A DNA stretch of 29,830 nt from a virus. The notes under the pieces were generated by a model. It saw nothing but the letters and a program-made list of their open reading frames with translations, was not told the origin of the DNA and searched no databases. Shown piece by piece: positions 22,151 through 29,830 of this stretch; position 1 is the first letter of the stretch, and each line of letters begins with the position of its first letter. A program made the translations under genes and the position numbers. Location: positions 1 to 29,830 of the IMG/VR virus record IMGVR_UViG_3300027538_000010. One strand, written 5' to 3'.

Positions 22151-22585
22151 TTAGTTCTGGTTGCCAACAGGATAACCAACGCCGTCAGATCCACGGACAG
22201 TGTAAGCCACGCTCAACACACCAGCAGAGGCGGCAGTTGCAGTAAAGCTCAGGATGGCATCCGTAGCGCCAACGTTAGACATCGTGCCAACGTTAGCAGC
22301 GGTAACAACCAAGTTGTTCAAACCGGCAGCGGTAGACAACGTACCAATAGTGGTTCCACCAACGGTAACGTCAGGAGTTCCTGCAGCGCCAGTCGTCATG
22401 TAAGACTTAACGTCGTGGATGATCGAGCCAGCGGGAATCATGACGGTTACAGCGGAACTGGCCACCAGAGTGACTTGTTGCGTAACAAGAGTTGCACCAG
22501 TATTGCGAACGGTGCCAGCAGTCGTGCCGGTGGTGTCTTTGACGGTGCCCAGCAACCAGGGGCCCAGGTGAGTTGCGAATCCCAT
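22151..22585 (-). CDS. Small beta-rich structural protein
   Basis: This is a 144-residue protein with GAAAGGAA before ATG 22585. It starts GFATHLGPWLLGTVKDTTG, and the rest is Thr/Val/Ala/Gly-rich beta (VTLVASSAVTVMIPAGSIIH, later AGVLSVAYTVRGSDGVGYP). It is the first gene after the terminator/promoter spacer that follows the major capsid gene. The all-beta composition and head-module location suggest a decoration or head-fibre protein. No catalytic motif is present. Confidence 0.75.
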   Translation of the reverse strand: MGFATHLGPWLLGTVKDTTGTTAGTVRNTGATLVTQQVTLVASSAVTVMIPAGSIIHDVKSYMTTGAAGTPDVTVGGTTIGTLSTAAGLNNLVVTAANVGTMSNVGATDAILSFTATAASAGVLSVAYTVRGSDGVGYPVGNQN

Positions 22586-22673
22586 GATGGGTTCCTTTCA
22601 TGCGTTGTAGTGTGCCAATCTGCATGACGTCGGCCGGGACCGTTTGACACACCGGAAAGCCCGGAGTGAATGC

Positions 22674-22702
22674 AATATACCTCAAAAGAAAAAGGGGCAC
22701 AA
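22674..22702 (-). promoter_or_regulatory. Possible restart promoter after the capsid terminator
   Basis: On the minus strand TTGTGC (22702-22697) and TATATT (22679-22674) are separated by exactly 17 bases. The -10 matches the sigma-70 consensus at five of six positions; the -35 matches only TTG. The -35 falls in the loop and right arm of the terminator hairpin. Transcription would start near 22667 and leave about 80 nt of leader before the next gene. Confidence 0.35.
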
Positions 22703-22711
22703 GGCCCCTTT
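22684..22711 (-). terminator. Intrinsic terminator after the major capsid gene
   Basis: On the minus strand an 8-bp perfect stem, AAAGGGGC (22711-22704) with GCCCCTTT (22698-22691), encloses the loop CTTGT. The run TTTTTCTTTT follows. Stem, short loop and T-run in this order make a strong Rho-independent terminator for leftward transcription. It lies 23 nt after the capsid stop. Confidence 0.88.
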
Positions 22712-22714
22712 CTC

Positions 22715-22734
22715 ATAAATCCCAGAGGATTTAT
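22715..22734 (-). other. Second perfect hairpin at the capsid stop codon
   Basis: ATAAATCC (22715-22722) and GGATTTAT (22727-22734) form an 8-bp perfect stem with a 4-base loop. It touches the capsid stop codon (22734-22736) and lies three bases from the terminator stem. It is AU-rich and has no T-run, so it may protect the 3' end of the capsid message rather than terminate. Confidence 0.6.
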
Positions 22735-23645
22735 TAGGACGAACCGGGGGATCCGAAGATACCCAGCGGGTCAGACACGCCGAACGAATAACGCTCACGG
22801 GCCTTGTAACGCACGTTGCCCGTGTCAAAATCCCCGTCCATTGAATTAGACAGCGGGGTACGCACGAAGTGCTTCAGACCGTTGGGCACGTCCGTGGTCA
22901 GGAACCAGGCGTTCGTGTCGGTCAAGAAGTGGTTAACACAGTAGCCATCAGGGATGGAACCGTTGTTCTTCAGGGCGTTGATGTCGTTGTCGGTCGTACC
23001 AACGCGCAGCTCGGTCTCGAGCAGGCGGGTAGCCACGAACATCAGTGCCGGCGGAACGACCAGCTTCTTGGGCTTGGCTGCAATCAGCAGACCGCGTTCA
23101 TCCGTCCAAGCGGCGATCTGAATCACGGCGTTTTCCAACGACGTTTCATTCAGGTCAGCGCCAGTGGTGGGGCGGTTGCTGTTGGTGCCACCAGAGATCA
23201 GCGGGTGAGCGGTGTTACACAGGGAAACGCCGTCGCCGTAGGTAACGCCAGTGTTGAACGCGTTGTTCAGCACGTTAGCGGCCTTGACCTGCTTGGTGTA
23301 CGCCATCGCACGAGCCAGCGCCTTCGTGTAGCGGCTGGACAGACTGTCGTACAGGTTATCTTCGATCGCTTCTTCAGTGATCGAGAAACCCATAGCGATG
23401 GTCTCGTGGGTGTAGCGAGCCGTCCAGGCTTCCTGCGCATTGTCATAAGCAATGGCGGAGCCTTCGTTCTTCACCGGGGCGGCGGAGAAGCCAGACAGCT
23501 TGGTTTCTTCTTCGAACGAACGCTCGGAGGTTTCGGTCTCATAAATCTCTTTATGTTCCTCGCCATAACGGGCGTACTCCAGGCCGAACAGGGCGTTCAA
23601 GCCGGGGAGCAGTTCTTTAAGTAGTTGTGCGCGTGAAATAGCCAT
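22734..23645 (-). CDS. Major capsid protein
   Basis: This is a 303-residue protein with AAGGAG before ATG 23645. It is preceded by scaffold and putative decoration genes and followed by a strong terminator, the expected place for the most abundant product. Features consistent with an HK97-fold shell protein related to Mu gpT-type major heads are LKELLPGLNALFGLEYARY at the start, EIYETETSERSFEEETKLSG (E-loop-like), HETIAMGFSITEEAIEDNLY and a long spine-like helix (SSRYTKALARAMAYTKQ). NTAHPLISGG, LVVPPALMFVATRLLETELR and the C-terminal YKARERYSFGVSDPLGIFG also fit. No protease gene or N-terminal cleavable delta domain is evident. Confidence 0.88.
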   Translation of the reverse strand: MAISRAQLLKELLPGLNALFGLEYARYGEEHKEIYETETSERSFEEETKLSGFSAAPVKNEGSAIAYDNAQEAWTARYTHETIAMGFSITEEAIEDNLYDSLSSRYTKALARAMAYTKQVKAANVLNNAFNTGVTYGDGVSLCNTAHPLISGGTNSNRPTTGADLNETSLENAVIQIAAWTDERGLLIAAKPKKLVVPPALMFVATRLLETELRVGTTDNDINALKNNGSIPDGYCVNHFLTDTNAWFLTTDVPNGLKHFVRTPLSNSMDGDFDTGNVRYKARERYSFGVSDPLGIFGSPGSS

Positions 23646-23659
23646 GATTTAGCTCCTTA

Positions 23660-24265
23660 TCAAGCCACGCCAGTGGTGTTGTTGTACTGGTGCGTGTTGA
23701 TCTTCACCAGCAGTTCGTAGTAGTACGTGGTACCGCTAACGACAACAGAGGTGTCAGGAACAACATCAATTACACGCAGAGGGATGGTTGCGGTCGTGCC
23801 AGCGCCAGAAGCGACAACGCCGATGGTCGAGTTACCAGTGGTAGTCGAACCGCCGTTTTGCGCCATGGGCACGTTTTGACCGACAACAGTGCGAGCCGTA
23901 TAGGTCATCGTGGTGCCAGAAGACACAACGGCAACCTTGAAGATCGCGTTCGGATCATCAACAACGTAGGCATAAGCCGGGTTGGCAGCGGTAGACAGGC
24001 TGGCCGGATAGTACTGGCCCTGCACGGTCTGACCGTTGGAGTTGATGTACTGGCAACCAACCAAAACGCCACAGGGAGTGGCAGCGTTGGTGCTGGTGTC
24101 AGCGACTAGAAAACCACCACTCAGTTTCACGGTCGCGCCATTCAGAATGGCGGTTGCGTAGCCTGCGGCAATGGGAATCTGGCGAATAGCGCCTGCATAC
24201 GGCATGCCATCAACTCGGTTGATAGGCTCTAGGCCGTAAGGAGCGCTTACTGTGGGATAAGCCAT
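23660..24265 (-). CDS. Putative capsid decoration/head structural protein
   Basis: This is a 201-residue protein with TAGGAG before ATG 24265. It begins AYPTVSAPYGLEPINRVDGM, then IPIAAGYATAILNGATVKL, and is otherwise beta-rich (FKVAVVSSGTTMTYTARTVV, YYYELLVKINTHQYNNTTG at the end). This N-terminal signature is common immediately beside major capsid genes of uncultured aquatic phages. Its position between scaffold-linked genes and the capsid gene, with its own strong ribosome site, fits a head decoration protein made in quantity. Being a minor capsid protein is the alternative. Confidence 0.75.
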   Translation of the reverse strand: MAYPTVSAPYGLEPINRVDGMPYAGAIRQIPIAAGYATAILNGATVKLSGGFLVADTSTNAATPCGVLVGCQYINSNGQTVQGQYYPASLSTAANPAYAYVVDDPNAIFKVAVVSSGTTMTYTARTVVGQNVPMAQNGGSTTTGNSTIGVVASGAGTTATIPLRVIDVVPDTSVVVSGTTYYYELLVKINTHQYNNTTGVA

Positions 24266-24281
24266 TTTGGACTCCTAAAAG

Positions 24282-24737
24282 TTACATACCTTTACCGAAA
24301 GTAACCTTCGTCTTCCGCTCATTGAAGAGAGGCATACGAGCGTCACTTTCACGCATGAAGTTGTTATCTACCGAGTTCATCTGCGCGTTAGCCTGATCCA
24401 GGTAATACGCTTCACGATCCTCAATAAACTCAACTGGAATTTTGCAAAGCAGCAGACCACCGATCTCGATGGAGTCCTTAAAGCGACCTTCTTGGTTGCC
24501 CAGGAGAACCACCTCGGGGTGTTCCGACGCCTTTACAGGTTCCCAACCCTCGCGGAATTTTGAAGAGATGTTTGTGGCATCAGGTGAATTCAGAGTGCTC
24601 AGTCGTACCCAACGAAACGCATAACCTGGCTCCGGGTTCGGGTCAGGCAGAAGCTGGGGAGGCATCCAGCGCTTGGGGCGCTCAGATTTTTCACGACTTC
24701 CAATCTCACGCTTTTCACGAATCTGTGTCATTTTCAT
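24282..24737 (-). CDS. Small head-module protein, unknown function
   Basis: This is a 151-residue protein. ATG 24737 overlaps the scaffold stop; a second ATG two codons on is equally usable, and TGAGGAAA lies before both. The N-terminus is very basic (REKREIGSREKSERPKRWMP) and likely disordered. A compact domain follows: YAFRWVRLSTLNSPDATNIS, GWEPVKASEHPEVVL, IEIGGLLLCKIPVEFIEDRE and a helix YYLDQANAQMNSVDNNFM. It is coupled to the scaffold gene, so it may be a minor scaffold or an internal head protein. I recognise the pattern only as a conserved phage hypothetical. Confidence 0.75.
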   Translation of the reverse strand: MKMTQIREKREIGSREKSERPKRWMPPQLLPDPNPEPGYAFRWVRLSTLNSPDATNISSKFREGWEPVKASEHPEVVLLGNQEGRFKDSIEIGGLLLCKIPVEFIEDREAYYLDQANAQMNSVDNNFMRESDARMPLFNERKTKVTFGKGM

Positions 24738-25678
24738 TTCCTCATTTCATCCGCAACCTTACGAGCATAGAGATCCAAAGGAACTCCTAGCCGCTTGGCG
24801 ATTTCCACCTGCGATTTGGTAAGTACGACTTTCTTAGGCGCAGTACTCCGCGTTGCCGGTGAGACAACGTTTGATTTTGTCTGCCGAGATGTAGCATCAG
24901 CAGGCTTCCCAGACTCAAACGCATCTGGGAAACGTCCCTGCATGTCAGTGTCGATACGTCGATAGTATTCGTCACTGCCAGCAGGAATTCCTTCCTCAAT
25001 CAGATCCTCATGCAGTCCTAGAGCATAGGACGTCATTCTTTTGTTGGCACCAAACCACTGGTTTCGCTCTTGCCAGGCAAGGAGCTTGGTGTCAACCGGA
25101 GCTGATTTTGGCTGTTGGGCGATTTGTACATTAGTTTCATCTTCTTGTAAAGGGGCAGGACGAAAGTTATTAACTCTCTCCATCTTCATCTTGGCAGAGG
25201 TCAGCTCTTCCTGAGCCGCCACCAGAGCATCAGAATCCCCAGCTTCGTACGCTTCCTTGTACTTGCGCTTGGCATCTTCCAATTCCCCATTTACAGTCTT
25301 TTTGGCCTGCTCAAGCAACACGTTCTGATTGGCGCTCAGGGAGCCCTTCAGCTTCTTGTTCTCTTCAGCAATGGCTTGGGCAATACGAACAGCCTCCTCA
25401 CGCTCACGCAACGCAGCCTCTTTGGCCCGGCGCTCCTCGTGGTAGCCCTTCGTGAAATGCTTGATTCGCTTTTGTACGCTCTCGTCGTACTTGGCGATCT
25501 CGTCCTCCTCAAACTCCTTGGGAGGCTCGTCCATCGGTTTGCGGTTACGGTCTTGCTCAGGCGTGTCGTCGATGATCTCGACTTCGTCTTCCTGGGCCTG
25601 GACCATAGCACCACCCTTACGAGGATTCTCTGAAGCCTCATCAGGGAATTCAAATTCAACTTTTTCCATGTCAGCCAT
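24734..25678 (-). CDS. Capsid scaffolding protein
   Basis: This is a 314-residue protein with AAGGAG before ATG 25678. It has the classic layout: a very acidic N-terminus (residues 1-65, EKVEFEFPDEASENP, then EDEVEIIDDTPEQDRN), a long charged coiled coil (about 85-175, EERRAKEAALREREEAVRIA onward) and a basic helical C-terminus (VVLTKSQVEIAKRLGVPLDL, then YARKVADEMRK) that would dock on the capsid protein. It sits upstream of the capsid gene by two genes, as in P22-like head modules. No protease motif is present. Residues 200-280 contain a more conserved-looking patch (LLAWQERNQWFGANKRMTSY). Confidence 0.85.
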   Translation of the reverse strand: MADMEKVEFEFPDEASENPRKGGAMVQAQEDEVEIIDDTPEQDRNRKPMDEPPKEFEEDEIAKYDESVQKRIKHFTKGYHEERRAKEAALREREEAVRIAQAIAEENKKLKGSLSANQNVLLEQAKKTVNGELEDAKRKYKEAYEAGDSDALVAAQEELTSAKMKMERVNNFRPAPLQEDETNVQIAQQPKSAPVDTKLLAWQERNQWFGANKRMTSYALGLHEDLIEEGIPAGSDEYYRRIDTDMQGRFPDAFESGKPADATSRQTKSNVVSPATRSTAPKKVVLTKSQVEIAKRLGVPLDLYARKVADEMRK

Positions 25679-25687
25679 GTTTACTCC

Positions 25688-26089
25688 TTACGCACGGGAA
25701 ATACCCCGGGGGTCTTGAACCACAGCCTCGACAGAATCATCGTTAATGATCCTGAACTCTTTGCCGTGAATCTTGATTCGAGTCCCAGTGTTGGGGCGGA
25801 CCAACACAAAGTCACCCACCTTGCAAGAAGGCCCGTTAGGGAAACGCTTCTCGTCCTTGTAGGCATCTGGACCCATCTTGACAACAAACAGTACGGGGGA
25901 GAGAAGCTCCTCGTAATGCATCGTCTGGCCGGCTTTCACCAGGCCGCTATCGCCATACTCTTCTTCGATCTCTGGGAGAACGCACAAGAGATGGTAGGTT
26001 GCAGGATCAGGCACTTGTTTAGCCTTCTCCTCTGCTGACGCATTCAATACGCCAGACAAATCAACAGCACTCACATCAAACTCAGTCAT
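25688..26089 (-). CDS. GroES-like co-chaperonin
   Basis: This is a 133-residue protein, longer than bacterial GroES (about 97). The core matches the Cpn10 beta-barrel: YHLLCVLPEIEEEYGDSGLV (strand and start of the mobile loop), LSPVLFVVKMGPDAY (the GxVLAVG-like strand), CKVGDFVLVRPNTGTRIKI (the VKVGDxVxF landmark) and KEFRIINDDSVEAVVQD (the EEYLIMxESDILAIV landmark). The loop DSGLVKAGQTMHYEELL sits where GroES binds GroEL. It would replace or assist host GroES in folding the capsid protein, as T4 gp31 does. The start overlaps the upstream gene by 8 nt. No GroEL gene is in the window. Confidence 0.78.
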   Translation of the reverse strand: MTEFDVSAVDLSGVLNASAEEKAKQVPDPATYHLLCVLPEIEEEYGDSGLVKAGQTMHYEELLSPVLFVVKMGPDAYKDEKRFPNGPSCKVGDFVLVRPNTGTRIKIHGKEFRIINDDSVEAVVQDPRGISRA

Positions 26090-26273
26090 TGTCGTAGTCT
26101 TTCATTTTTCGCACGAGGTCACCTATTTCAGACTGCGCGGTCAGGAGACCTCGGATAACACCGCACAGCTCTTTGTAGTGATCGTAGGACTTAGCACCAC
26201 CATCACCCAAAAACTCGACAAGTTCTTTTCTCCGCTCTTCGAGCTTAGAGTTTAGATATTCATACTCGTCCAA
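26082..26273 (-). CDS. Small coiled-coil protein with TTG start, unknown function
   Basis: This is a 63-residue protein. The only workable start is TTG 26273, directly after the portal stop (TAATTG), with AAAGGAG inside the end of the portal gene five bases away. The sequence is helical: DEYEYLNSKLEERRKELVEF, then a turn GDGGAKSYDHYK, then ELCGVIRGLLTAQSEIGDLV. The layout suggests a small two-helix hairpin. It is coupled at both ends (portal stop, co-chaperonin start). A packaging or head-assembly accessory is possible from position only. Confidence 0.7.
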   Translation of the reverse strand: MDEYEYLNSKLEERRKELVEFLGDGGAKSYDHYKELCGVIRGLLTAQSEIGDLVRKMKDYDND

Positions 26274-28766
26274 TTACTCTCCTTTGTTGCGTTTTGACAA
26301 TGAAGCCATCAGCTGGTCACGCACGCGAAGAGCTGCCTCTTCTTGTTGCTGGGCCAACTTTTGCTCATGCGTTTGCTGAGATTGACGCATCCTCAACGCA
26401 TGTTCCGCCTGGGACATCTGCATGTCCATCTGGGCCTTCTGAGATGCAGCCTGCGCTGCAATCATCGGTCCCTGATACTTGTTCTGAGCCTGCTGAGCCT
26501 TCAGCTGAAGCTCGGCCTGCTTGATCTGCAGATCGCCCTGCACCTTCTGAGCCTTGGTCTGCACCTCTTGTGCCTTGAGCTGGAGCTCTTGCTGCTGCAT
26601 CTGGATGATCGGGTCTTGCATCTGCTGCTGGGCCTGCTGTTGGGCAGCTTCGCCTTTGTGCATCTGCAACAACTGCTTCGCGGCTTCCGCCACCATCTTC
26701 GACAGCTGGACCTCGACCTGCTCAGGCAGCTCAACATCAGGGGCGGGCATCGTCACACCCATGCGCTCTTGGATCTGGTTGCGGTAGTTGAACGCCATGT
26801 GCTCAGCAACGTGGGCCATGATCGCACCCTGCATTTGCTGGGCCATCGGCGTCTGGCCAATCTGTCCCATGATCATTGGATCCTGCATCATCGACGTGTG
26901 AACCGCTATATGCGCCTCATGGTCCTGGAAGATAAACGCCTTCGTAGGCTTACCATTCAAGAACGCCATGTTCTCGCTGATCGGATCACGCGGCTTCATG
27001 TCGTCAGACATCGGAACCAGCTTGTCACCGTTCTTAACACCCAGCACTTCAATCATCTGGCGGTGCAGATACGGCAAGTCATAGATCTGGGGAGCACCCT
27101 GGGCCATTTGCATGACCGCTTGGTACTGCATGATCCGCTGAGCCATCGTCGAGCTGTTGGGATCACTCACCGGAATCACGTCAACCGAGTCATAGTCCGA
27201 CTGGCGGGCCATGCGGTCGCCGCTCTCAGGATCAAACTCATATTCCGTCGGTGCATAGTCTCGGATGATTGACTTCAGGAGCTTGAACTCCTGGCGCATC
27301 GAGAAATGCACCCGCGCTTGGACCGCACTCATCGTCTTGAGCTGGCGCTCGAGCAATGCGAGGGTCGTACCCACTGGGGCATTAGCGCTCATATCACTGA
27401 TGTTCATGTCAGCGATAGATCCCAGGCGTCTTGCCTCGTCCGTGATCTTATCTAACAGCCCAGACAGAACCTGGCTCGGCTCTTTATAGGGCAGAGCCAT
27501 GATGTTGTCTTTGATCGCGCCACTAGGAACGTCAACATCGCGGAATTCACCCGGGGCAATCGGGGTATCGTCGCCCTTAACCCTCAATCCTCGGGCTTTA
27601 AGACCCCCAGGAAGGTTAGAAAGCGTACCAGCGTCCACAAGCTGGCGAATAAGAGCAGTACCGGCGCGAGCATAACCACCAATGAGGTGAATATAGCCAA
27701 AACCATAAGCACCAAAGCCAGGGATATAGTCATATTGAACGAAATGCTGGCGCTTGAGCTTGTTTTCATCGTCAGGTTCCCAGTTTCTGCGAATGGCCAG
27801 CACTTCCATCGACGCCCGGTCAATCGTCACAACATAAGGAAGGGCAACACCGTCCTTATCTTCATAACCAGGCATGTCGTAATCAATGTGGATCTCGGCA
27901 ATCTGGTAACGATCGTCGTCAGTCAGGCTGTATCCCTGCTCTTCAGCCTTTTTCTTCTCCACATCCGTGTGAATCATCACCGGCTCGCCCAGATCTACGT
28001 CTCGGTAGAACCCGGCAACCTGTAGTTTTCTCACATCGTTCTTGGTTTTCCTCATCAGATGCGTCACGCGCTCTGAATTACGCACTCCCGTCGAGCCGTA
28101 AGGAATAATGATGTCTTCAGCCGGGATAAATATCGAGGTTTGACGCCCCATGCCCGGATCAAAATACACTTTTTTGAACGCCGCGCCTGCCAATCCCAGG
28201 TTAAACAGCATTCTTTCGTGCTCAGGGCGGTACTCAGTCATCACCTCCGTGAGCTGGTAGTTCATATCGTCCCGAACACGCTCGGCGGCTTCCTCTTTAA
28301 GCCGATCGATCGCACCAATAATCTCAGTTTTGACCGGCCCGGCTGCTGGGAAAGTCTCAATAATCGTCTCGCTCTGAAACCTAACAGCGGCCTCGGTGAG
28401 AAGCGTTGAGAAAACACCGCACGCCCCGTTCCAAGGCTCTGTTCTCTCTTCATATTTCATCCCCAGCACTTCTAAACCCTTCACATACATCTCAACCCAG
28501 TCTTTTCTGGATGAGATATCTGAGTCAACCAGCCCCATAATGTCTTCGGCAACTGATTGAAGAGCTCCTTCGTCCATCTCTTCAGCCAGGTTGGCGTCAA
28601 ACTCACCCTCTTCCTCTTCAGGCATCAGGTCAATTTCCATCCCACCCATATCAATCTTCACGCCTTCAGGGTTCTCAATCTCAATTTCAAGCGCAGGCTC
28701 CATCTCAAGTGAGTCCAACCCAATGGGAGCTTGATACAAACCCGGTGTCATGCTGTTAGTTGCCAT
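26274..28766 (-). CDS. Portal protein (P22-like, large)
   Basis: This is an 830-residue protein encoded directly after the terminase. Residues 1-70 are acidic (EIEIENPEGVKIDMGGMEID). The portal body follows: DISSRKDWVEMYVKGLEVLG, TEPWNGACGVFSTLLTEAAV, FNLGLAGAAFKKVYFDPGMG, IPAEDIIIPYGSTGVRNSER, YDYIPGFGAYGFGYIHLIGG, PYKEPSQVLSGLLDKITDEA. From about residue 670 a very Gln-rich helix continues to the end (QQQAQQQMQDPIIQMQQQEL and so on), matching the long C-terminal helical barrel of P22-type portals. The dodecamer forms the DNA entry channel and docks terminase. ATG 28766 has AAGG upstream. At 830 residues it is longer than P22 gp1 (725). Confidence 0.92.
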   Translation of the reverse strand: MATNSMTPGLYQAPIGLDSLEMEPALEIEIENPEGVKIDMGGMEIDLMPEEEEGEFDANLAEEMDEGALQSVAEDIMGLVDSDISSRKDWVEMYVKGLEVLGMKYEERTEPWNGACGVFSTLLTEAAVRFQSETIIETFPAAGPVKTEIIGAIDRLKEEAAERVRDDMNYQLTEVMTEYRPEHERMLFNLGLAGAAFKKVYFDPGMGRQTSIFIPAEDIIIPYGSTGVRNSERVTHLMRKTKNDVRKLQVAGFYRDVDLGEPVMIHTDVEKKKAEEQGYSLTDDDRYQIAEIHIDYDMPGYEDKDGVALPYVVTIDRASMEVLAIRRNWEPDDENKLKRQHFVQYDYIPGFGAYGFGYIHLIGGYARAGTALIRQLVDAGTLSNLPGGLKARGLRVKGDDTPIAPGEFRDVDVPSGAIKDNIMALPYKEPSQVLSGLLDKITDEARRLGSIADMNISDMSANAPVGTTLALLERQLKTMSAVQARVHFSMRQEFKLLKSIIRDYAPTEYEFDPESGDRMARQSDYDSVDVIPVSDPNSSTMAQRIMQYQAVMQMAQGAPQIYDLPYLHRQMIEVLGVKNGDKLVPMSDDMKPRDPISENMAFLNGKPTKAFIFQDHEAHIAVHTSMMQDPMIMGQIGQTPMAQQMQGAIMAHVAEHMAFNYRNQIQERMGVTMPAPDVELPEQVEVQLSKMVAEAAKQLLQMHKGEAAQQQAQQQMQDPIIQMQQQELQLKAQEVQTKAQKVQGDLQIKQAELQLKAQQAQNKYQGPMIAAQAASQKAQMDMQMSQAEHALRMRQSQQTHEQKLAQQQEEAALRVRDQLMASLSKRNKGE

Positions 28767-28774
28767 GTTCTACC

Positions 28775-29830
28775 TTAATAGTAAGCGTGTTTCCGTTTGA
28801 AACTTACGGGCTCGTCTCTCTCATCAGTTTGAAGACGCAAGAACCCACCCTGTCGAAACCTCAATAACGCTTGAACCGTCGCGTCAACTAAGTCATCGTG
28901 CTCAGCATTCGGGAAAGCAGCCATCTGCTCAATCAGCTCATACGCCCATCGGGTGTCCGGTGCCCATACTTTACCCGACCTGAACAAATCAGTCACAGAG
29001 TTTAATCGGGCAAACTTGTCGTTACTCACCTGCCGCGTCCCCCGGCTTGGCGTGTACTCCGTCACCGGGATCCCCATCTGCCTCAGCTCAAAAACCAAAG
29101 GAGCCCCCGCCGCTTTGGCTTCCACCAACAACGTGTCTGGCTCCCAATACTGATAATGGCTCATCGCCCTATCCTTCAGCTCAGGGAACTCCATCCGCTT
29201 TTGGAACGCATCCAACAAGATAATATTAGGATCCTCGACGTTCTCATTCATATAGAACACCCCTAACGTCACGCAAGCCGAGAAGTCACTCCTCTCACTC
29301 TTCGTAAACGCCGTGTCCCAGCTCTGGATCAGGTACTCAATCTTCGGCGGGTCATCCTTCTCCCAGACCTTCCACCACTCCCTCTTAACCAACGCCCCTT
29401 CTTCACCCGTCGGGCTCTGTTGATACTGGGCGTTCCACTTACTCGGGGGGAGTTCTTCCTTCAGGGCTTCTAGTTCCTTCTGGCTCCAGAACTCTGGCCA
29501 CAAGGGATTTCCGCTCGGGAGGATTGCCGGGAGCTCAATCACTTCCCAGTCTTCACCCTTTTCTCTCGCGGCAGCATCCTTCATCACCCGGCCAGTAAGG
29601 TCTCTCTCCCCCCAACGGGTCATAACAATCACAATCGCCCCACCAGGCTGCAAACGCTGTCTTGGACCAGACGTGTACCACTCGTACACCTTGTCATATA
29701 CAGACGGGTCTCCAGCCGCCAACGCCGCTTCTTGTTCCGAATGGGGGTCGTCAATAATCAATAGGTCCGCACCCTTACCCGTCACCGTACCGCCAACACC
29801 AATAGCAAAGTACTCCCCGCCCCCCGACGT
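28775..29830 (-). CDS. Terminase large subunit, 5' end outside window
   Basis: The open frame extends to the right edge; the visible 351 residues begin TSGGGEYFAIGVGGTVTGKG. The first in-frame start codon inside the window is only an internal GTG. ATPase elements seen are the Walker B LLIIDDPHSEQEA and the coupling motif IVIVMTRWGERDLTGRV. The RNase H-like nuclease follows, with first acid in LIQSWDTAFTKSERSDFSAC, second in TLLVEAKAAGAPLV and third in NAEHDDLVDATVQALL. The Walker A part lies outside. It cuts concatemers and drives DNA into the prohead through the portal encoded 8 nt downstream. Confidence 0.95.
   Translation of the reverse strand, partial: TSGGGEYFAIGVGGTVTGKGADLLIIDDPHSEQEAALAAGDPSVYDKVYEWYTSGPRQRLQPGGAIVIVMTRWGERDLTGRVMKDAAAREKGEDWEVIELPAILPSGNPLWPEFWSQKELEALKEELPPSKWNAQYQQSPTGEEGALVKREWWKVWEKDDPPKIEYLIQSWDTAFTKSERSDFSACVTLGVFYMNENVEDPNIILLDAFQKRMEFPELKDRAMSHYQYWEPDTLLVEAKAAGAPLVFELRQMGIPVTEYTPSRGTRQVSNDKFARLNSVTDLFRSGKVWAPDTRWAYELIEQMAAFPNAEHDDLVDATVQALLRFRQGGFLRLQTDERDEPVSFKRKHAYY

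Noticed and set aside
26343-27272. 309-codon plus-strand open frame opposite the portal
   Set aside because: The Leu/His-rich composition is the mirror of the portal's Gln-rich helix; there is no ribosome site.
28953-29153. Plus-strand frame within the terminase gene
   Set aside because: It is antisense to the nuclease domain with no supporting signals.

Overview
This window looks like most of the late (packaging, head, tail and lysis) region of a tailed double-stranded DNA phage. The portal is large and P22-like, one tail gene resembles the P22 gp10-type stabilisation protein, and there is no tape-measure gene, tail tube or sheath. This suggests a short-tailed (podovirus-like) particle. A GH24 endolysin next to a three-helix holin points to a Gram-negative host. 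The gene set resembles that of uncultured aquatic Caudoviricetes, but that is family memory and not a search result. No integrase, repressor, tRNA or CRISPR array is visible.

All genes but one lie on the minus strand, so transcription runs from right to left. From the right edge: terminase large subunit (5' end outside the window), portal, a TTG-started small gene, a GroES-like co-chaperonin, scaffold, a small structural gene, a putative decoration protein and the major capsid protein. A strong intrinsic terminator and a possible restart promoter follow the capsid gene. Next come two small structural proteins, a GT-A glycosyltransferase and a run of tiny basic proteins (about 21.1-19.4 kb) that share short linear motifs. 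Then come connector-like genes, a zinc-ribbon protein and two more small basic genes (18.1-17.6 kb). A GIY-YIG homing endonuclease sits directly in front of, and in frame with, a connector gene that has no ordinary start codon.

The left half holds the receptor-binding and ejection apparatus. It has two small conserved structural genes, a protein made of fifteen exact 20-residue repeats plus five 11-residue repeats, and a fibre with a C-terminal S74 (endosialidase-type) chaperone. Small genes and a four-gene membrane/lysis cassette follow; one of these starts at ATT if it is translated in full. The only plus-strand gene, a second GIY-YIG endonuclease, is wedged between the endolysin and the gp10-like tail gene. 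Beyond it are a large structural protein, a small conserved gene, a putative internal (ejection) protein with ten 14-residue repeats, and a second large putative internal protein that runs off the left edge.

Genes are packed with many ATGA, TAATG and 8-14-nt overlaps, as expected for translationally coupled late operons. The only clear intergenic spacer of regulatory type is 22586-22733. No gene-free stretch exceeds 300 bases. The least explained parts are the basic mini-protein cassette, the two unusual start codons, the endonuclease insertions and the repeat proteins.
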